Program-made: the position numbers and the translations under genes
Shown here: positions 1-7,352 of the stretch, piece after piece
How the letters are laid out: the number at the start of each line of letters is the position of its first letter
Position numbering within the stretch: position 1 is the first letter of the stretch
The notes under the pieces: generated by a model
Databases searched by the model: none
What the model was told of the DNA's origin: nothing
Seen by the model: the letters and a program-made list of their open reading frames with translations, nothing else
From: Pseudomonas multiresinivorans
GTDB lineage: Bacteria; Pseudomonadota; Gammaproteobacteria; Pseudomonadales; Pseudomonadaceae
DNA: 64,000 nt
NCBI RefSeq assembly: GCF_012971725.1
Contig: NZ_CP048833.1
Span: 6,014,001-6,078,000, forward strand
Direction of reading: 5' to 3'

Positions 1-714
1 CTCCTGGCCGGCGAAACGCCCACCGCCTCGACGATTGCCTGGCTGTTCGTGCAGGAAGCCATCGGCGGCATCCTGTTCGGCGCGGCGCTGGGCTACGGCG
101 TGTTCCTGATGATGCGTGGCATCGACCAGTATCAGGTGGAAGTCATGCTCACCCTGGCCCTGGTGATCGGCGGCGCTGCACTGGCGGCGCGGCTGCACGT
201 ATCGGCGCCCATCGCCATGGTGGTGGCCGGCCTGATCATCGGCAACCAGGCGCGCCACTACGCCATGTCCGACGAAACGCGGCGCTACATCGACAAGTTC
301 TGGGAGCTGATCGACGAGATCCTCAACGCCCTGCTGTTCGCTCTGATCGGCCTGGAGCTGCTCCTGCTGCCGTTCAACTGGCTGCACGTGGTGGCGGCGT
401 TCACCCTGGGCGGCGCGGTACTGATCTCGCGCCTGCTCACCGTGGCCCCGGCCATCGTCGTGCTGCGCCAGACCGAGAACGGCCGCCGCCAGGTGCCCGC
501 CGGGACCATCCGCATCCTCGTCTGGGGCGGCCTGCGTGGCGGCGTCTCGGTGGCCCTGGCGCTGTCCCTGCCGCTGGGCGAGCAGCGCGACCTGATCCTC
601 AGCCTGACCTACGTGGTGGTGCTGGTGTCGATCCTGCTCCAGGGCCTGTCCATCGGTCCGCTGGTGCGGCGCATCTACAAGGGCGCCGAGCCGGCTGCCG
701 ACAGCGACCACTGA
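1..714 (+). CDS. Na+/H+ antiporter, CPA1 family (3' part)
   Basis: This is the C-terminal end of an inner-membrane cation:proton antiporter; the frame is open from base 1, so the start lies to the left of the window. The 237 visible residues form several hydrophobic segments, and the motif WGGLRGGVSVALALSLP near the end is typical of the last transmembrane helices of the CPA1/NhaP family. The family exchanges Na+ or K+ for H+ and serves pH and salt homeostasis. The protein ends in a short hydrophilic tail. A strong hairpin at 742-766 follows the stop. The exact ion cannot be told from this part. Confidence 0.85.
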   Translation, partial: LLAGETPTASTIAWLFVQEAIGGILFGAALGYGVFLMMRGIDQYQVEVMLTLALVIGGAALAARLHVSAPIAMVVAGLIIGNQARHYAMSDETRRYIDKFWELIDEILNALLFALIGLELLLLPFNWLHVVAAFTLGGAVLISRLLTVAPAIVVLRQTENGRRQVPAGTIRILVWGGLRGGVSVALALSLPLGEQRDLILSLTYVVVLVSILLQGLSIGPLVRRIYKGAEPAADSDH

Positions 715-741
715 CAGCGCCCTCCAGAGTCCTTGAGCCTT

Positions 742-766
742 GCGTCGCCGGGTCTGCCGGCGACGC
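742..766 (+). terminator. hairpin after antiporter gene
   Basis: A perfect 10-bp inverted repeat (GCGTCGCCGG / CCGGCGACGC) with a 5-nt loop lies 27 bases after the antiporter stop and upstream of the prfC promoter. There is no clear T-tract, so it may be a weak or Rho-assisted terminator. Confidence 0.45.
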
Positions 767-778
767 CTCGAATCAGGC

Positions 779-784
779 TATAAT
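779..784 (+). promoter_or_regulatory. -10 box of prfC promoter
   Basis: A perfect TATAAT lies 58 bases upstream of the prfC start. No good -35 hexamer is visible at the right spacing, so this is a candidate sigma-70 promoter only. Confidence 0.5.
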
Positions 785-842
785 CCCGCGTTTTTCGGGC
801 CGCTCGCCGCCCGTCTTCACCGAATCGACCAGGCACCCATCC

Positions 843-2426
843 ATGAGCATCCAAGCCGCCGAAGTCGCGAAGCGCCGTACGTTCGCGATCATTTCCCACC
901 CCGACGCCGGTAAGACCACCATTACCGAGAAGCTCCTGCTGATGGGCAAGGCGATTGCCGTCGCCGGTACCGTGAAGTCGCGCAAGTCCGACCGCCACGC
1001 CACCTCCGACTGGATGGAGATGGAGAAGCAGCGCGGCATCTCCATCACCACCTCGGTGATGCAGTTCCCCTACCGCGAGCACATGATCAACCTGCTCGAC
1101 ACCCCCGGCCACGAAGACTTCTCCGAAGACACCTACCGCACCCTGACCGCGGTGGACTCGGCGCTGATGGTCCTCGACGGCGGTAAGGGTGTAGAGCCGC
1201 GCACCATCGCCCTGATGGAAGTCTGCCGGCTGCGCGACACGCCCATCGTCAGCTTCATCAACAAACTCGACCGCGACATCCGCGACCCGATCGAGCTGCT
1301 CGACGAGATCGAGGCGGTGCTGAAGATCAAGGCCGCGCCGATCACCTGGCCGATCGGCTGCTACAAGGACTTCAAGGGCGTGTACCACCTCGCCCAGGAC
1401 AAGATCATCGTCTACGTACCGGGCCACGGCCACGAACGTATCGAGACCAAGGTCATCGACAAGCTCGACTCGGACGAAGCCCGCGCTCACCTGGGCGACC
1501 TCTACGACAACTTCCTCGAAGAGCTGGAACTGGTCCAGGGCGCCTGCCACGAGTTCGACAAGGACGCCTTCCTCAAGGGCGAGATGACCCCGGTGTTCTT
1601 CGGTACCGCGCTGGGCAACTTCGGTGTCGACCAGGTGCTGGACTGCATCGTCGACTGGGCCCCGCAGCCGCTGGAGCGTGGCGCCCACGAGCGCACCGTG
1701 GCGCCGACCGAGGAGAAGTTCTCCGGCTTCGTGTTCAAGATCCAAGCGAACATGGACCCGAAACACCGCGACCGCATCGCCTTCATGCGCATCTGCTCGG
1801 GCAAGTACGAGAAGGGCATGAAGATGCGCCACGTGCGCTTGGGCAAGGACGTGAAGATCGCCGACGCGCTGACCTTCTTCTCCAGCGAGCGTGAGCAGCT
1901 GGAAGAAGCCTTCGCCGGCGACATCATCGGCCTGCACAACCACGGCACCATCCAGATCGGCGACACCTTCACCGAAGGCGAGGCGCTGGGCTTCACCGGC
2001 ATCCCGCACTTCGCTCCGGAACTGTTCCGCCGCGTGCGCCTGAAGGACCCGCTGAAATCCAAGCAGCTGCGCCAGGGCCTGCAGGAACTGGCCGAGGAAG
2101 GTGCCACCCAGGTGTTCTTCCCCGAGCGCAACAACGACATCATCCTCGGCGCCGTCGGCGTGCTGCAGTTCGACGTCGTCGCCAGCCGCCTGAAGGAGGA
2201 ATACAAGGTCGAGTGCGCCTACGAGCAGATCAACGTCTGGTCCGCGCGCTGGATCGAGTGCAAGGACGAGAAGAAGCTCAAGGAGTTCAAGGACAAGGCC
2301 TTCGAGAACCTGTCCGTGGACGGCGGCGGCCACCTCACCTACCTGGCCCCGACCCGCGTCAACCTGAGCCTGATGGAAGAGCGCTGGCCGGACATCACCT
2401 TCCGCGCCACCCGCGAACACCACTGA
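843..2426 (+). CDS. prfC: peptide chain release factor 3 (RF3)
   Basis: Cytoplasmic GTPase that removes RF1/RF2 from the ribosome after peptide release. The 527-residue length is normal for the family. The N-terminal G domain shows the P-loop HPDAGKT (residues 19-25), DTPGH (86-90) and NKLD (140-143), followed by the beta-barrel and C-terminal domains of the EF-G-like superfamily. The ATG start follows a promoter with TATAAT at 779-784. The gene appears monocistronic: a Rho-independent terminator begins 17 bases after the stop. Confidence 0.97.
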   Translation: MSIQAAEVAKRRTFAIISHPDAGKTTITEKLLLMGKAIAVAGTVKSRKSDRHATSDWMEMEKQRGISITTSVMQFPYREHMINLLDTPGHEDFSEDTYRTLTAVDSALMVLDGGKGVEPRTIALMEVCRLRDTPIVSFINKLDRDIRDPIELLDEIEAVLKIKAAPITWPIGCYKDFKGVYHLAQDKIIVYVPGHGHERIETKVIDKLDSDEARAHLGDLYDNFLEELELVQGACHEFDKDAFLKGEMTPVFFGTALGNFGVDQVLDCIVDWAPQPLERGAHERTVAPTEEKFSGFVFKIQANMDPKHRDRIAFMRICSGKYEKGMKMRHVRLGKDVKIADALTFFSSEREQLEEAFAGDIIGLHNHGTIQIGDTFTEGEALGFTGIPHFAPELFRRVRLKDPLKSKQLRQGLQELAEEGATQVFFPERNNDIILGAVGVLQFDVVASRLKEEYKVECAYEQINVWSARWIECKDEKKLKEFKDKAFENLSVDGGGHLTYLAPTRVNLSLMEERWPDITFRATREHH

Positions 2427-2443
2427 GTTCGCCGCTCACGAAA

Positions 2444-2475
2444 ACGCCCGCCTTGCGCGGGCGTATTTGTTTTTG
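2444..2475 (+). terminator. Rho-independent terminator of prfC
   Basis: Stem ACGCCCGC / GCGGGCGT (2444-2451 with 2457-2464) and a 5-nt loop, followed by a T-rich run (ATTTGTTTTTG). Confidence 0.8.
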
Positions 2476-2488
2476 TCGTTTGTTTTTT

Positions 2489-2548
2489 GTAGGAGCGAGC
2501 TTGCTCGCGAACCGGATCACGCAGGTTCGCGAGCAAGCTCGCTCCTAC
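2489..2548. repeat. REPIN (family A), upstream of RAYT
   Basis: Two inverted REP sequences, GTAGGAGCGAGCTTGCTCGC and its reverse complement, separated by a short spacer. Each arm is itself an imperfect palindrome (GCGAGC/GCTCGC). The same element recurs at 3060-3128, 8144-8234, 26320-26411 and 45385-45459. It sits between the prfC terminator and the RAYT gene. Confidence 0.9.
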
Positions 2549-2604
2549 AGTCATGCCCCACCTCCTCTGCAATCTTTGACATCGGACAGCACGGGAGCGG
2601 CACG

Positions 2605-3048
2605 ATGGGATTTCATGGCAGGGATCTACGAAACGGGCGTTGCTCGATTGACGGTCAGATATACCTCCTGACGACAGTAACTCACCAGCGCAAACCGCTC
2701 TTCCATCAGTGGTCAGCCGCCAGCGCCGTCGCCCGCGAGCTTCATCAACTAACTTCGACGAGCATTCTGGCTTGGGTATTGATGCCAGATCATCTGCATT
2801 GCCTGGTGCAACTCAAAGGTCACTCGCTCAGTGACTTCATGCAGTCGCTCAAATCGCTCACTGCCATTTCGCTCAACAAGGCACTCAAACGCACGAGCAA
2901 AGTCTGGCAATCTGGCTACCACGACTACGCCCTGCGACACGATGAAGACCTGAAAGCAGCGGCTCGCTATTTGGTCGCCAACCCTTTGCGCGCAGGACTG
3001 GTCAAATCACTTCGTGAATATTCCTTCTGGAACGCTGTCTGGCTGTAA
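2605..3048 (+). CDS. REP-associated tyrosine transposase (RAYT)
   Basis: A 147-residue single-copy relative of the IS200/IS605 Y1 transposases, thought to mobilise REP/REPIN elements. The metal-binding HUH-type motif is visible as MPDHLHCLV, followed by the helix with GYHDYALR, which carries the candidate catalytic tyrosine, and the family's ARYLVANPLRAGLV signature. The frame is open further upstream, but that part runs through the REPIN, so the ATG at 2605 is the likely start. The gene is bracketed by REPINs of the same family at 2489-2548 and 3060-3128, the usual arrangement of a RAYT with its substrate repeats. Base composition is lower in GC than its neighbours. Confidence 0.9.
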   Translation: MGFHGRDLRNGRCSIDGQIYLLTTVTHQRKPLFHQWSAASAVARELHQLTSTSILAWVLMPDHLHCLVQLKGHSLSDFMQSLKSLTAISLNKALKRTSKVWQSGYHDYALRHDEDLKAAARYLVANPLRAGLVKSLREYSFWNAVWL

Positions 3049-3059
3049 CGCATAGCCCT

Positions 3060-3128
3060 GTAGGAGCGAGCTTGCTCGCGAACCCTAGCCCCGCAGCGGA
3101 GTTTGTTCGCGAGCAAGCTCGCTCCTAC
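3060..3128. repeat. REPIN (family A), downstream of RAYT
   Basis: Inverted pair of GTAGGAGCGAGCTTGCTCGC arms starting 11 bases after the RAYT stop and ending 13 bases before the stop of the convergent deacylase gene. Confidence 0.9.
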
Positions 3129-3141
3129 GAAAAGCAGCACA

Positions 3142-4155
3142 TCATGGATCGAGGGCACCGGACGTCCAGGTGCTTGAGGTCGCACTACCGGTGAACTTGC
3201 CCGCGATGGCACCCTGGGGAATCAACCGGTCACGGTAACGGGTGGCGAACAGCCCGCTCTGCGGCGCCCGCAGGATGTGTTCGCTGCTTGCATCACCGGG
3301 CCGGGAAATGATGCGAGCGAAGCGCTCGCCCGCCTCGATGAACTCACCCAGCTCACGCTCGAACACCAGCACCCCAGCGGCCGGTGCAAACACCGTTTCC
3401 ATGAAGCCCATCGGCGTGGCGACGCCCTTCCATTCCGGTAACGGGCCTGCATCGCCCACCACGCCGCGCGCGCCGAGGAAACGATAGAGGCCGTCGGCAT
3501 CCTGCTGCGCCAGCGCATCGCTGACGTCGCCCTGGCCACGCAGTTCAACAGTGGCGACCAGGCGCCCCTCGAAGCGCTGCTCGGCCAACCACGGCGCGAT
3601 CACCACCTCCTCGAACGCCCCGTCGCCATCGCCTTCCCAGATGATCGCCAGCTCCGCGCGCAACGCCGCAGCGAGGTCCTGCGCGGCGGGCCAGAAGCAC
3701 TCGTGGACGTAGACATACTGCAGCGCCTCGTCGTCGGTGTGCAGGTCGAGGACGATGTCCGCCGGCGCGGCCAGCTCGGCCAGGCGCTTCTGCCACAGCG
3801 TGAGGTTGTCCAGGGTCCCGCTGGCCGCTGCCGAGACGATGAAGCCACGGTTGAAATTGCGCGACGTGGCGTCATGGTTGCGGCCGAGAATTCGCCCCTG
3901 GCGGAACTGCCCGATGCCGATGGGATTGGCCTGCGGCACCAGCGTCACGCTGCCATTGAGGGCACCCCGCTCGGCCGCCTCGCGCAGGCGCGACAGCAGT
4001 TCGTGAAGCACCAGCATCCCGGCGATTTCATCGGCGTGCACGCCGGCCTGCAGGTGCACCCGCGGCCCCGGCTTGCCGCCGTCGATACGCCACGCCAGAA
4101 CGCGCAGCTCCGCGCCCGAGTCACCCGGCACGCTGAAGGACACATCCTCGATCAT
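3142..4155 (-). CDS. zinc-dependent deacylase (AstE/aspartoacylase family)
   Basis: A 337-residue member of the M14-like succinylglutamate desuccinylase/aspartoacylase family, which hydrolyses N-acyl amino acids or related amides. Zinc ligands are visible as H40-x2-E43 in GVHADE and H139 in DLHTD. The start at 4155 is chosen over the longer frame because a GGAGAG ribosome site lies just upstream. It is divergent from the TetR gene and near a polar amino acid ABC transporter and an aminotransferase. This suggests that the cell imports and deacylates an N-acyl amino compound. DoeB-like (N-acetyl-diaminobutyrate) activity is possible, but the other ectoine genes are absent. Confidence 0.8.
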   Translation of the reverse strand: MIEDVSFSVPGDSGAELRVLAWRIDGGKPGPRVHLQAGVHADEIAGMLVLHELLSRLREAAERGALNGSVTLVPQANPIGIGQFRQGRILGRNHDATSRNFNRGFIVSAAASGTLDNLTLWQKRLAELAAPADIVLDLHTDDEALQYVYVHECFWPAAQDLAAALRAELAIIWEGDGDGAFEEVVIAPWLAEQRFEGRLVATVELRGQGDVSDALAQQDADGLYRFLGARGVVGDAGPLPEWKGVATPMGFMETVFAPAAGVLVFERELGEFIEAGERFARIISRPGDASSEHILRAPQSGLFATRYRDRLIPQGAIAGKFTGSATSSTWTSGALDP

Positions 4156-4260
4156 CAAGCCCTCTCCTCTGTCCGAATCGCCCATGGAAATCTTTGCCGG
4201 CGCCTCCTAGTATCGACTCCAGTCGCCGGTTTCCGGCACGCCGCAAAAGGACGTCGCACC

Positions 4261-4884
4261 GTGGACATGCCCCGCCAGAAAGCCCAGCGCGCCACCTCCG
4301 AGGAACGTCGCGACCACCTGGTGCGCGCCTGCCTCAAGTGCCTGGTCGCCGATGGCCACGCGGGCATCTCGGTGCGCCGCATCGCCAAGGAAGCCGGCGT
4401 CGCCGTGGGCCTGGTGAACCACCATTTCGGCAGCATCGACGCGCTGGTTGCCCAGGCCTACGAGACCCTTGCCAGCGAGGTCACCCAGGCGCTCTACCAG
4501 CAGGTAGACGCCGCCGGCAGCGATCCCGCCGCACGCATGGAAGCCTTCCTCACCGGATCCTTCTCACCGCAAGTGCTGGACCCTGACCTGCTCAGCCCCT
4601 GGGTGGTGTTCTGGAGCCTGATCCGCCACTCGCCGCCGGTGAACGAGGCTCACGAGCGCGGCTATCAGAGCTACCTTGCCATCCTCGAAACACTCATCAG
4701 CGAGCTCGCCCACGCCGAAAGCTTCAGCGTGGCGCGCCCGCGCCTGGCCGCCATCGGCCTCTCCGCCATGCTCGACGGGCTGTGGCTGGAGTGGTGCCTG
4801 AACCCGAGCAACTTCAGCGCCGCCGACGGCCTCGAACTCAGCCGCTGCTGGGTAGAGGGACTCCGTCGCGGCGCCTACGCCTGA
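4261..4884 (+). CDS. TetR-family regulator (BetI-like)
   Basis: A 207-residue transcription factor with an N-terminal TetR helix-turn-helix (ISVRRIAKEAGVAVGLVNHHFG, roughly residues 40-61) and a ligand-binding C-terminal half resembling BetI (LSPWVVFWSLIRHSP). The GTG at 4261 is preferred because AGGA lies 9 bases upstream; ATG at 4267 would give 205 residues. It is divergent from the deacylase gene and convergent with the ABC permease genes, so it probably controls this locus. A TGAAC-N4-GTTCA palindrome at 9497-9510 upstream of the transporter operon is a candidate operator. The ligand is unknown. Confidence 0.85.
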   Translation: MDMPRQKAQRATSEERRDHLVRACLKCLVADGHAGISVRRIAKEAGVAVGLVNHHFGSIDALVAQAYETLASEVTQALYQQVDAAGSDPAARMEAFLTGSFSPQVLDPDLLSPWVVFWSLIRHSPPVNEAHERGYQSYLAILETLISELAHAESFSVARPRLAAIGLSAMLDGLWLEWCLNPSNFSAADGLELSRCWVEGLRRGAYA

Positions 4885-4941
4885 AGTGCGGCAACGATCT
4901 GCTGCGCGTCGGCTGGATGTCGCCAGGCGAGCCGCGAATAT

Positions 4942-5691
4942 TCAAACCGCCGTTCTTGCGCGACGCTTGCCCAACCATGATCGCTGCGCCGGCTTCTGTG
5001 TTTCGCGGCGGACCGGCGTGGTGCGCTCCAGCACGGCGAACAGCGCCTCGATGATGAAGGTCAGGCAGACGTAGATCGCCGCCACCAGCAGCAGCGGCTC
5101 ATACACCTGGAAGGTCTGCGCGCGCACCACGTTGGCCGCGCCGAGCAGGTCGACCACGGCGATGGTGGACGCCAGTGCGGTGGACTTGAGCAACATCACG
5201 CTCTCCCCCGCCAGGGTCGGCAACAGCAGGCGGATCGCCCGCGGCAGCCACACGCGGTAGAGCACCAGCCTGCGGTTCATGCCGAACGCCGAGGCGGCCT
5301 CCAGCTCGCCGCGCGGCACCGCCTTGAGGCCACCGCGAACCACCTCGCCGACGTAGGCGCCGACCGAGAGGATCAGCGCGATCACGATGTACCAGAAGCC
5401 GTCGCGCAAGTAAGGCCAGAGGAAGCTGCCGCGGATCAGCGGGAACTGCGCGAACAGGCTGCCCAGGCCGTAGTAGAAGATGTAGATCTGCACCAGCAAC
5501 GGCGTGCCGCGAATCACGCTGGTGTACGCCAGCGCCAGGCGCGAGACCAGGAAGTTGCGCGACATCCGCGCCAGCGCCACGACCAGCGCCAGGGCAAAGC
5601 CGAGGATGGCGGAAATCAGCAGGATCACCAGGGTGGTGCCCAGGCCCTTGAGCAGCAGGGCCCCGTAGACGAATAGCCAGTGTTCGTTCAT
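4942..5691 (-). CDS. polar amino acid ABC transporter permease (HisM/GltK type)
   Basis: Inner-membrane permease subunit of 249 residues with about five hydrophobic helices and the EAA loop (GELEAASAFGM...LPRAIRLLLP) that contacts the ATPase. It pairs with the second permease 13 bases upstream, and both belong to the HAAT/PAAT amino acid uptake family. Operon order is aminotransferase-ATPase, binding protein, permease, permease. The C-terminus has a basic tail of about 25 residues. The substrate is not readable from the permease. Confidence 0.9.
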   Translation of the reverse strand: MNEHWLFVYGALLLKGLGTTLVILLISAILGFALALVVALARMSRNFLVSRLALAYTSVIRGTPLLVQIYIFYYGLGSLFAQFPLIRGSFLWPYLRDGFWYIVIALILSVGAYVGEVVRGGLKAVPRGELEAASAFGMNRRLVLYRVWLPRAIRLLLPTLAGESVMLLKSTALASTIAVVDLLGAANVVRAQTFQVYEPLLLVAAIYVCLTFIIEALFAVLERTTPVRRETQKPAQRSWLGKRRARTAV

Positions 5692-5704
5692 CGCCGCGCC
5701 TCGT

Positions 5705-6415
5705 TCAGACCGCCGGAATCCAGCGACGGAATCGTCGCTCCAGGTAGCCCGCGAACAGGTTGGAAAGCACGGTGAGCACGTAGTACAGCGCCGCCGCGGT
5801 GAGGTAGAAGGTGAGATAGTGGCGGGTCGAGCCGGCGGCCTGCTTGGCCGTGTAGAGCAGCTCGTTGGTGCCCACCACGCTGATCAGCGCACTGTCCTTG
5901 ATCAGGTTGACCCACAGGTTGGCCATGCCGGCCAGCGCGTTGGGCGCCATCATCGGCAGGGTCACCCGGCGGAACAGGCCGAAGCCGTGCATGCCGTAGG
6001 CGCGCGCCGCTTCGATCTGACCGAAGGGAATCGACTGGATGGCGCCGCGAAAGATTTCCGAGGCGTAGGCCCCCTGCACCAGGCCGAGCACGACGATGGC
6101 CACCATCATGCCGTTGAGCTTCACCTGGCCGTAGCCGAGCCACTCGAAGAACTGGTTCAGGCCCATGGAGCCGACGTAGAACAGCAGCAGGATCAGCAGC
6201 AGCTCCGGCACCGCCCGGCACAGCGTGGTGTAGCCGCGCGCGAGCATCGCCAGCGGGCGCGGGCCACCGATCTTGGCGCTGGCTGCGGCCAGGCCGATCA
6301 GCAGGCCGACCAGGAAGGCGCCGACGGAAATCTGCAGGGTGACCAGCAGCCCCTTGAGCAGGGCCGGGCCCCAGCCGGTAGGACCGAAGCCGATCAGGTC
6401 GAAGATGCTTTGCAT
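5705..6415 (-). CDS. polar amino acid ABC transporter permease (HisQ type)
   Basis: A 236-residue inner-membrane permease with five predicted helices and an EAA motif (GQIEAARAYGM). It forms the translocation pore with the permease encoded 13 bases downstream. Same operon as the periplasmic binding protein (82 bases upstream). Confidence 0.9.
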   Translation of the reverse strand: MQSIFDLIGFGPTGWGPALLKGLLVTLQISVGAFLVGLLIGLAAASAKIGGPRPLAMLARGYTTLCRAVPELLLILLLFYVGSMGLNQFFEWLGYGQVKLNGMMVAIVVLGLVQGAYASEIFRGAIQSIPFGQIEAARAYGMHGFGLFRRVTLPMMAPNALAGMANLWVNLIKDSALISVVGTNELLYTAKQAAGSTRHYLTFYLTAAALYYVLTVLSNLFAGYLERRFRRWIPAV

Positions 6416-6496
6416 GGCCGTCTCCAGGATGGGAGGCTCAGGTTCGTGCCCGCGCGCCGGACAAGCGCGCGGGCGCTGAAGCGGATCGCGCCGGGG

Positions 6497-7282
6497 TCAC
6501 TGCTTGGGCGCGACGCTCATGCCGAAGTACTTGTCCGACAGCGCCTTGTAGTCGTCGCTGGCGAGCAGCTTGCCGATGGCCTCGTCCATCTTCGCCTTCA
6601 GCTCGGTGTCGCCTTTGCGCATGCCGGCGCCAACACCACGGCCGAACAGGGGGTCGTACTTCACTTCGCCCTTGTTGACGATGCCGGCAGCCTGGGCGTC
6701 CGGCGACTTGACGAAGGAAGCCACGGCAATGCCGTCGGCCATCATCAGGTCGATGCGCCCGGCCACCAGATCGGCGTTCACCGAGTCCTGGGTGTCGTAG
6801 TAGCGCACGTCGGCGATCTTCTCGTAGTACTTCTTCAGGTAGTTGGAGCTGACCGTGGATATCTGCACGCCGATGGCCTTGCCCTTCAGGCCTTCGGGGC
6901 TGATCTGCACGTCCACCGCCTGGGGCGCGGCGACGGCGACCGGAGTGTCGTAATAGGGGCGGCTGAAGGCAATCTGCTTCTCGCGCTCGTCGGTGATCGA
7001 CAGGGAGTTGAAGATCACGTCGATCTTCTTCGCCAGCAGTGCCGGGATAATGCCGTCCCAGGCCACTTCGTCGATCTCGCAGGTGGCCTTCATCTCGGCG
7101 CAGACCTTGTGGATCAGGTCCGGCTCGAAGCCGACCCAGCTACCATCGGGCTGCTTCTGCGAGAAGGGTGGATAGGGTTCGGCGGCCAGGGCGAAGCGGA
7201 TCGTTTCGGCTTGGGCGCTCGCTACGCCGGCCATCAGCATCGCCGCGCCCACCATCAGATTGCACAGACCTTTCTTGCTCAT
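6497..7282 (-). CDS. periplasmic amino acid-binding protein
   Basis: Solute-binding protein family 3, 261 residues, with a signal peptide ending near residue 24 (GVASAQA). The mature start, ETIRFALAAEPYPPFS, and the downstream GFEPDLIHKVCAEM are typical of Lys/Arg/Orn- and opine-binding proteins. It captures the substrate in the periplasm for the two permeases encoded downstream. Family membership favours a cationic amino acid or derivative. The nearby deacylase and aminotransferase suggest an N-acylated or unusual amino acid; this is inference. Confidence 0.9.
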   Translation of the reverse strand: MSKKGLCNLMVGAAMLMAGVASAQAETIRFALAAEPYPPFSQKQPDGSWVGFEPDLIHKVCAEMKATCEIDEVAWDGIIPALLAKKIDVIFNSLSITDEREKQIAFSRPYYDTPVAVAAPQAVDVQISPEGLKGKAIGVQISTVSSNYLKKYYEKIADVRYYDTQDSVNADLVAGRIDLMMADGIAVASFVKSPDAQAAGIVNKGEVKYDPLFGRGVGAGMRKGDTELKAKMDEAIGKLLASDDYKALSDKYFGMSVAPKQ

Positions 7283-7352
7283 CGTGATCCCCTGCGTTGT
7301 TTTCGTTTGTTATGGGTCCACGCTCATCGATGCGCCGGCAGCGCGGCATCGG

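Noticed and set aside
675..2423. 582-residue open frame antisense to prfC
   Set aside because: It lies wholly opposite a strongly conserved gene, has a His/Val/Ala-biased composition typical of reverse frames in GC-rich DNA, and no ribosome site or family motif.
2467..2604. N-terminal extension of the RAYT frame
   Set aside because: The extra 46 codons run through the REPIN and encode only REP-derived peptide; ATG 2605 fits the family length.
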